Below, one piece after another: positions 56,601-64,000 of a stretch of 64,000 nt of DNA (positions within the stretch are counted from its first letter, which is position 1; the number at the start of each line of letters is the position of its first letter). Location: positions 10,148,479 to 10,212,478 of the forward strand of contig CM072899.1 in assembly GCA_037013685.1 (NCBI GenBank). Reading direction: 5' to 3'. The notes beneath the pieces are model-generated. The model searched no databases and was not told where the DNA came from. It was given only the letters and a program-made list of their open reading frames with translations. The stretch comes from Acridotheres tristis (lineage: Eukaryota > Chordata > Aves > Passeriformes > Sturnidae). The translations under genes and the position numbers were made by a program.

Positions 56601-57952
56601 GTTGCTCCAGATTTTCACCAGTTGACTGAAGCCAAACTGTGTTCTTTTGTCCTTTAGTATTTATTAATAGTTTAGGGGCAGGAAGTGGGAATAAAATTTA
56701 AGTGTGAGGATCTAAGAGTCCTGTCCTAAATCCATAGTTTCAAAAGGTTTCAAATATACAACACTCTCTTCCAGTCACTGGTTACCTGATCTCACAGGTG
56801 AGGTGTTCCAAGACTTCCTACATATTCTACATTTGTATAGATAACTTTTGCTCAGAAGGGAAAAAATCCATCATTGTATTTGCATCAGCTGAATGCCATG
56901 AAAGCTGTGAAAGCTCTTCCTGAACATTTCGGTAACTGCCTTATTATAGACTGTGGATTAACACATCCCCAGGCAATGTATGCTTCTGTGTTTAATAGCT
57001 TTAATCTTCCCAGCTATGTGCAGTCCTTGGTGCTGTTTACTTTTGAACAGTTTTGTCTTTAAAGTGCAGTGTTTATGTATAAACTTATCAAATGCAACAA
57101 GTTACTCTACAGTATTTCTGACTTAAAGGTAGAGAATCTGGAATATTATATTTGTGTGAGTTTGTATACGTACTCCCGTACTGGGGGTATTATCTCTGGA
57201 TTTTTTTGCATGGGTACTTACACAGTGGTAGCAGGCAAAAAATCACTTAAGCCCTTAAGCCTTTATCCGTGCAAAAGCATGTTAGAAATGTTCTCAGAGA
57301 TGGCAACTCAATAATCTGTGCCTTTATATTATTGGCATTGTCCCTGGCATGCTGCTGCTCATCCAGCATTCTCCCAAACAATTCCTTGGCATGGTTCAGG
57401 AGTCAGTGCTCTTTGGCACCAGTCTCCATAGGTGTGACCAGCCTATTCCAAAAAGGAAATGAGTTAATAGTGTGACTGTGGAAGGCTGCCATGCTTTGTT
57501 AAAGAACAACCCCATGTGAGAAGCAAATCATATATGTAAAACCTTATATGTTTTATATTAATTAGCTTTTTTTATACTAGTAAAATAATCAAGAACAAAT
57601 CTTATGTGGGTGATGTTTGTTAAACCAGGGCACAGTTAAAAAGTCCCCCCACAAACCAAAAGAAAAGGAAAAAGTCATGGTACCCCTGTGGGATGCATTG
57701 AGTGTCCTTGAATTCCTTGCTCCAGATTCAAGTTACTCAGCAAAAATAGATTGGGTTCTTCAAGAGTAAACGCAGAATGTTAGAAATTATCCTGGTGAAA
57801 CAGCCTTTTCACAGAAAGGATAATGATGTTGTACTGCTGTGTCAGCCAGAAGTTGACAAAATTCAGCTGTTGTCAACCACAGCAAATGCTCTTTCCCAAA
57901 GATCTTGCAGCCTGAGATTATTAGACAGCTTTGTTGTGAGGGACAGAGCATT
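53666..57952. other. Unassigned noncoding stretch
   Basis: A GC-richer patch at 54950-55320 has overlapping frames of 118 (minus) and 83 and 74 (plus) codons, none recognisable. An A/C-rich tract lies at 56456-56492. The part 55950-56200 and 57500-57620 is AT-rich with TATTAATTAGC near 57555. No exon or transposon was recognised. Confidence 0.5.
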
Positions 57953-57990
57953 GCACATATACATATACACACATACATACATATATATAC
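57953..57990. repeat. CATA/CA/TA microsatellite
   Basis: CACATATACATATACACACA then TACATACATATATATAC: a mixed alternating tract of about 38 bases, similar in kind to the one at 493-565. Confidence 0.85.
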
Positions 57991-58363
57991 TGTGCTATAT
58001 TGACTATCTCAGCCCCTTTCCTTTATTTCGAAAACTATAGTTTTAGAAAGAATAATGTGAGCATTGCAGGACGGAGTTCAAGATAATTGCTATTTATTCA
58101 TTTAATTAGTTAGGTTTTTTTCGTTGGATTTTGTTTGGTTTTATTTGCTTGGGTTTCCTTCCTCCCTACTCCATCCCTGAGGTTCCTGTTTTCTTATTAT
58201 CATTCTTCCACTTCCATATGGTGTTTTTCTAGTTGACAAGCTGGCTTTCTTGGAGGCATCTACTGTAAAAAATGTTTGAAAATGAGATATATTTGGAGAG
58301 CTTTTCATCTTTCCAAGTGGTCTGAGGACTGGATGGAGGGACTTCAGGGCTGAGAGCCTCAGT
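57991..58363. other. Unassigned noncoding stretch beside the CR1 3' end
   Basis: T/G-rich between about 58090 and 58160 (TTTTTTTCGTTGG, TTTTGTTTGGTTTT). No gene or repeat family was recognised. Confidence 0.5.
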
Positions 58364-58706
58364 TCATAGAATCACAGAATGGTTTGGGTTTGAAGGGACA
58401 TTTACAGGCCCTTTAATCAAATGCCCCTGCTGTGAACAGAGATGTCTTCAAACATCAGGTTCCTTGGAACCCTGTCCAGCCTGGCCTGGAATGTCTCCAG
58501 TGATGGGATATTGACCATTTCTGGGCAACCTGTTCCAGTGTATCACCACCCTCATTGTAAAACATTTTTCCTCATATCTAATCTAAATCAACCTCCTTTC
58601 AGTTCAAAACCATTACCCCTTGTCTGATGGTGATTTTTCTTGGGCAACAGGAACTAAAAGACATTGAGAGAGTGTGCATCCTGTCCTATCAGTAGCTTGT
58701 AAAAGA
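58364..58706 (-). mobile_element. CR1 LINE 3' end, minus orientation, with an internal insertion
   Basis: TCATAGAATCACAGAATGG at 58366-58384 is the complement of the CR1 terminal ATTCTATGA repeat and the bases before it. The landmarks GGGCAACCTGTTCCAGTG (58524-58541), CACCACCCTCA, TATCTAATCTAAATC and ACCATTACCCCTTGTC (to 58623) follow in the CR1 order. CR1 then resumes with TGTCCTATCAGTAGCTTGTA from 58682. About 58 bases in between (58624-58681) do not belong to the element. ORF2 is absent, so this is a dead 5'-truncated copy. Confidence 0.93.
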
Positions 58707-61700
58707 CAAAATGATGCCCTCTGAAATAATATCACTGTAGTCCTGGTGGCTTGATCAGCCTATGATGTCTGTCAGGGAGTCCAGCTCAGGGAACTGAGGT
58801 GCAGTTTTGGCTCTGTTTTGGCAAAAACCAGGAGAAGCTATTGAGTGTGAGGGATTCCAGTTTCTGATAAGGGGCTGTATGATCTTTGGATCCAATCTGG
58901 CAAACTTCTCGCTCAACTTGTGCCCTTGTGGCCATCCACACCTTCAGGGTGCTCCATGCAGAGGTGAGACAGTGCTGGGTCTAGAGACACTCCATGCAGC
59001 AGGATCACACCTTCATCCTTCCCCTGGTGCTTGGACAGAGCTCCTGTTTAAGTCCCTCCTGCAACACACATGGTCTGGAGTCCTGACACAACTTTTGGAG
59101 TCAGGTGAGACTTGGCTGCAGGGAGGGTGCCCACTGCTAATGCTACTGGGGATGAAGCAGAATTGCAAGCACTCATAGGATTAGTGAAGCCACCTGGCAT
59201 TGTACGTGGAAAACACTGGAATTCAGCCAATTCTACTTTGCTGTTAAGGTATCAAGGCAAAGACATACTTTGTGTTTTTTTCACGTTAGTCCTGACTCCA
59301 TGTTCCTCTCGTGGACATCCTCATTTAGATGTGCTCAGACTTCCTCTGTGCTGTCAGAGGACAGCTCATGGCTTGTTTGCAGCAGACCTGTTATTTACTC
59401 TGCCTGTTTACATAACCTACAGGGTTGGTAACAAACTGTGATTGCAGTTACCCTGGAATAAACCTGGAGTCATTTTGGTGCAGCCATTGTTACTTTTCTC
59501 CAGAAATTCGAGTCATAAATGGCCCCTTCATCTCCAGGCTGGTATCAAACTAAAGACACAAAGCAGTGGACTCTTTTTGTAGCCGAATTCTTTAGGACAC
59601 TACAAAACCTCTTGGGGCAGGTCAGCAAAGGAGAGACAAATTCATAAGCAAAGGCACTATTTTGGGTAATAAAGATTGCGGGGGATGGTGCTTAACATAA
59701 AACATGTCTCCAAATGACCCTCAGGATAAAGTGGCATCTTGTCTAGAATGATCTAACTTGTACAATTTTGCAAATGAATAATCTTGTAGCTCCCATTCTG
59801 ATCTCACTCTTAGATTGCTTTAGACATGAATCTCGATTGCTACAATAATTCCCTGGTGTAAATTAAACCAGAATCAGGTCAGGTGCTTGAGAGCAACACC
59901 TGTAAAAGAAAGAGATGCTGAAAGTGTCTTTCTGCCCTTCCTATCCTTTTCCCCACATTAACAGCTGTGAGAGTGTTCACATTCCAGGCTCTTAGACTGA
60001 GGCTCTCTGCTTTAGGATCTTGGATATGAATAGAAGTGCATGAAAATCATGGTGATATTTCCTATCCAAAGGAAACAGTAGTTGTTTCTTTTTTTAATAT
60101 TAACCCTGTCTTCTTCCTGACTAGATCATATGACAAATCTTAAGGAATAAGCAAAAAAAAAAAAAATGAGGAATGTAGATAGCTAGTGTAGTACAAAATT
60201 CAGACTGGTGGCTGTGTGTTTGCATGGAAAATGCCCTGGTGAAAGTTACTGCTGACTGGGCATGGAATAGTTAAAGGATGTTAATTATAAAACAGTGGAG
60301 ACTAATGCTGTCATTGTACCCACAAGAAAAAGGTGTTGTAATATTTGTGCAGACATTTAGTGCAACCTGTGCAAATCATTTTGAGCTGTGGAGGACCTGA
60401 TCTCTGCATTTTCATGCAGTACCCAGGGAGTGAGAGCTGTCTGAATACTCCTTGGGGCCTTATGCTCCAGGCTGTGCATCCAAATGCTGCCTCCTCACAG
60501 CAAATTAGTGCTGCCAGGGAGGAAAATCATAGTAGGGTCATGTTGCATATATTAAGGACTGTGCTCTGATCTCTGGCCCCTCTTCTCTGGGTATTTTCCA
60601 CTATTGAACTTGCTTGCATTTATAGTAAACAAATGGAAGTCCAAAGCAGTTTAGGAAATGTTGACTGGAGCTGGAATTGACCCAAGAGATTATGGGCTTG
60701 CTGCGTTGTTTGCCGTGATAACACTGAATGTTATCCCCTGCGATTTCTCTGTCAATACCCCAGACATTTTTGGTAGTAAGTGGACTTTGTGTACACAGAG
60801 AAGTCAAGACAAATGCAATCACAGAGGCTTATCTGACCTTTTCAGGCAGCTCTTTAACAGCAGAATTTAAGGACACTGGCAAGGTTTGTCTGGTAGCTGC
60901 TCCTGGTATTACCCAAAGGACATCAAAGTGCAGTTAGAGAGCTGTCCTGTTCCCACAGTGTAAATGTTCTCTACCCTTTAGTACTACCTTCACTTAAGTT
61001 TAATATAATCTTATTCATGGCTTGAAGACGTTGTTTCTGCAATTTTTCTTGGACATTAAGTACCTGTTAGTACCCTGATCAGTTTATGATCAGGGATGTT
61101 TTTTCTCCTGTGTTATCCATAGCTGATACTGTGCAGCTTGGCAGAATTTGCTGCTGTATCATCATGGACTGCAGCACATGAAGCAATGTTTGAAGTTCTG
61201 GCTCTTCGCTCTTGTTGATGATTTGCCCTGTGAATTTTGGCCTTATCTCTGTCTGCTCCTCTTTTTCTGTTCCCTCCTTCACTGGTCTTGCTTATTTAAA
61301 TAAAAACACCTTATGGCAGGGATGGCCTATTGCTGTGGGAGAAATGCTGCCTCTGCTGGTATGAGTAACAAAACCATACTTGAATTGATTTTGGAGGCCA
61401 GATTTCATCTTGTGTGTCTACATGGTGCTTAATGAAAAGAGACATTGATCTTTTCTGGAGCCTTAAGATTCTATTAAATTAATAGTAACAAAGGAGACAA
61501 AAGGAATATGTGGGAAAGTAATTGTCTTTTGGTTTTACGTTTTGCTGGATGCCTGTCTATGTCTTTCATGTTCTGGAGCTTCCTTACTCTTCTGCTCACC
61601 ATTTCCTCTTGGTTCCTTTCCAAAGGCACTGATTTCAGCTTTTGGCTGTGCTAGCACAAACGTGGAGATGAGTGGTCATTCCCAGGTTACACCTATCAAG

Positions 61701-61831
61701 CTGAATCTGCCTCTGGAAGCTGAATGTTATGCACAGGGCATCAGTTCAGGCTGATGGCAGTAAAGCTGCTGCCCTGTGACATCCAGGGTCTGGAGGAGTC
61801 AGAGCTGCTTCTGCTGTGCAGCCCAGCTGCA
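58707..61831. other. Unassigned noncoding stretch
   Basis: A14 lies at 60153-60166. A minus frame at 61282-61079 is charged and helix-like (67 codons) but lacks a good donor. A plus frame at 58807-59178 (123 codons) is unrecognised. AT-rich near 59700-59870, with GGTGTAAATTAAACCAGAATC near 59860 that may be an old amniote repeat scrap. Confidence 0.45.
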
Positions 61832-61888
61832 CACGGGCTGGGTGCAGTGCCATGCCCATCACGGGCTGGGTGCAGTGCCATGGGCATG
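61832..61888. repeat. 28-base tandem duplication with inverted ends
   Basis: Copy one is 61832-61859 and copy two 61860-61887. They differ only where CCC in the first becomes GGG in the second. Because of that change CATGCCCAT (61851-61859) and ATGGGCATG (61880-61888) are exact complements and can pair across a 20-base loop. Confidence 0.9.
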
Positions 61889-64000
61889 CTATTAAGGCCC
61901 TCACTTTGTTGGGAACATGAATAGGGTAACTTCATCTTTCATGCATTCTCAAAAACTTACTGTTATCATCATGAGAGAGATTCCTCATTTTACAGGTCTG
62001 ACTCTCAAGACCTTCAGTGTATCCTTAGTCTTATAGGAGATTTGTTGGGTTTAACAAGCTCAGCTCCTGTAAGAACCAGAGTTTTATTGATCAAACTCAG
62101 ATCTAACGGATGCTAGAAATAAAGTTGGCAAGCTTGGGCAGTGGCACATACATGGCAGATCACAGGGACATTAATAGTGATGCATTTTGCAACCACTAGT
62201 GTTGAATCACAGATGTTCTTTTCTCTCAGGCTCTCTCTGGAAGAGCCTTAGTTGAATTTGCAGCAATACACATCCTGGGAAAGGGAAGTTCTCTGAATGG
62301 CCTCCTGGTAGCTTTATAAATAAACTGTGCTATCTCTGGGATTCCTTGGAATAGAAAGTGTGTTGCCCAGTGTATTTCTGTTCTGACTAAGCCATGTTCC
62401 TCTAAATGCCCTCTTGCTGCAGTGGCTGTTGCAAGATTCTTCTGCTAAATGTGTCTTATCTTCAGAGCATCTCACAGGTTCATTTCTGTTGGCCCTAGTC
62501 TGAAGTTGTTCTCAGGCACATATCATGCTTCCTTGTACAGACAAATACTCTTGGCACTTGTTTTCAGTAAGAAAATGCAAAAAAAAAGTGCTCAAAAAGG
62601 AGAGCATGAAAGAGCAGAACTAGCCTAGCTGGTGGAATCCTGGCTATTCCATTCCTCTTGTTTGTTCATCAGTTCCCAGATTAGTTACAGGAGTGACTTC
62701 AATCTCTGACGTGGCTATTTCTTCAGAGCATTCTTCTGCCTGCTTTGCCAGGCATTTCTAGTCATTCCTTTTAATTCATTGGGGCTTCCACTAAAAGTAC
62801 CTGTTTATAATATTTGTGTGCTTTTTAAGTAGTATTTTTAGCATGTCTTTTTTACAAGTAAATATTCCAAGTTGACATGCACTGTGTTTCAACCATGACC
62901 CTATTTAAATTTTCACATCACTTCATTAGTCAATTGATGACACTTTGAAAATTCAGTTGAGTTGCTGTTTGGCTGGGATGTTAAATTGACATCAGACCGG
63001 TTTTCGTGGAGCTGTTCCAAACTTTTCCAATGCTAAAATCATCATGTTTGATAGAATACTGACAACAGGTGTCCTGTTTTTGCCAGCAGTGGTCTCAGAC
63101 TGGCTGCCAACATATGCAGTGTTTGCCAGCATACCACATGTCTTATGCTGGGCTATTTTAAAACTCTATTCTATAAAAGACCTGAGAGGCTTTTAAAATA
63201 CCTACTAGCCTCTAATGGAAACTGCACATAAGAATATAGCTGTGAAGCATGATTGATATAGTCTTTGTTATGAGTTGTATGTTTTTCTTTTGTAGGGCAA
63301 AATATGAGTATTTTCACTCTTTTTAAAATTGGTTGGTCAAGCCAGGTATTCCATCCAGTACTTTAACAGATGCTTTAGAGCATGGTATAAAATCCTATTA
63401 AATAATTGCATGGTATCATTACTTGATTCAGAGGGAAGAGACATGTTCCTCTGAATTCCTAGCAGCTAATGTTTGGCTGGTATCCTGGAGCCTGAAGGTA
63501 AATATCTCACATCCCACTTTGTATCATAGTGAATATTTTTCTCATCTCTAGAACTGTTAAATCCTTCTCTCAGTCCTTCAATGTGTTTCATTGCGTCTCA
63601 AAGTGCTTGTTTTACTTGAATCCTGTGCTGTGTGTTGGGGAATGTCTCACCAGTTGGAAGGGGGGGATGTTTTGTGCAGACACAAATCATCTCCACCATT
63701 TCAGCTCTCCTGACTCACGACTTCGCTCGGTGTCTTGTTGTCCTGTAACAATAGAAGGAAGTCAAAAGTGTCCAGGTGGGAACTGACTATTTCACACCTT
63801 TGGAGAAAAGGCCACCACTGTGAACATTGATAATACAGAGCTGACTGTAAATCCCTTCTTTAGATCTTGCCTCAGTTTCAGAGAATCACATTGTCAAATA
63901 TCCATTTGTATGAGCTGCTGCAGGAAAAGCACTTAAAAAGGTGGAAACAGATACATCTTCTGGCCATGCCTTCTGTTTTCTAGTAAAGATATGAAGAGTT
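61889..64000. other. Unassigned noncoding stretch to the window end
   Basis: Mostly AT-leaning with few open frames: none above 60 codons between about 61940 and 63520. Around 62915-62960 TCATTAGTCAATTGATGA is a near-palindrome with a CAATTG centre in otherwise repeat-free sequence, a possible regulatory block. An 85-codon plus frame at 63529-63786 is not recognisable. No transposon was identified. Confidence 0.45.

Noticed and set aside
1..64000. CRISPR array, prokaryotic operon, phage or plasmid content
   Set aside because: No regularly spaced direct repeats, no ribosome-binding sites or long tandem frames, and clear vertebrate repeats throughout.

Overview
The window reads as vertebrate, most likely bird, nuclear DNA. 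It is strongly CpG-poor and AT-leaning, with short homopolymer and dinucleotide tracts and no operons or dense reading frames. Its recognisable interspersed repeats are those of an avian genome: two clear CR1 LINE 3' ends (about 48451-48900 and 58364-58706), a weaker third (about 21532-21600), an LTR scrap resembling a common bird endogenous-retrovirus LTR (about 53517-53665), and old MIR-type core-SINE relics (about 2085-2260, 3910-4000 and 35809-35885). The order and species cannot be fixed from the sequence.

I cannot recognise any protein-coding gene. The longest ATG-to-stop frame is 165 codons, and none of the frames I read matches a family I know, apart from the degraded end of the CR1 ORF2 protein at about 48700-48890. 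The window is best described as intergenic sequence or part of one very large intron. No tRNA, rRNA, known microRNA, CRISPR array or convincing CpG-island promoter was seen.

Layout: 1-1760 has a T tract, a CATA/TA microsatellite, a GC-richer stretch and an AT-rich run ending in two AATAAA signals that looks like the end of a long 3' UTR on the plus strand. 2085-4000 holds two MIR relics. 4951-4981 is a strong G-quadruplex motif. 6322-6510 (minus) is the best candidate coding exon, 189 nt with matching splice signals and phases, but its protein is unknown to me. 8160-26000 is mostly featureless single-copy DNA, with several AT-rich stretches rich in TAATTA-like motifs that could be conserved enhancers, and an AATAAA plus A19 tract (16100-16134) that looks like a retroposed transcript end. 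26000-48450 is mostly unique noncoding DNA with a MIR relic and a duplicated hairpin at 36151-36222. 48451-58706 holds the two CR1 elements, a T27 tract and the LTR relic, separated by a long AT-rich stretch (50690-53518). 58707-64000 has a small tandem/inverted duplication at 61832-61888 and more single-copy DNA.

No set of genes working together can be described, and I saw no undescribed system. The items most worth checking are the exon candidate at 6322-6510, the putative 3' UTR end near 1700, the retroposed-looking 3' end near 16120, and the enhancer-like AT-rich blocks.
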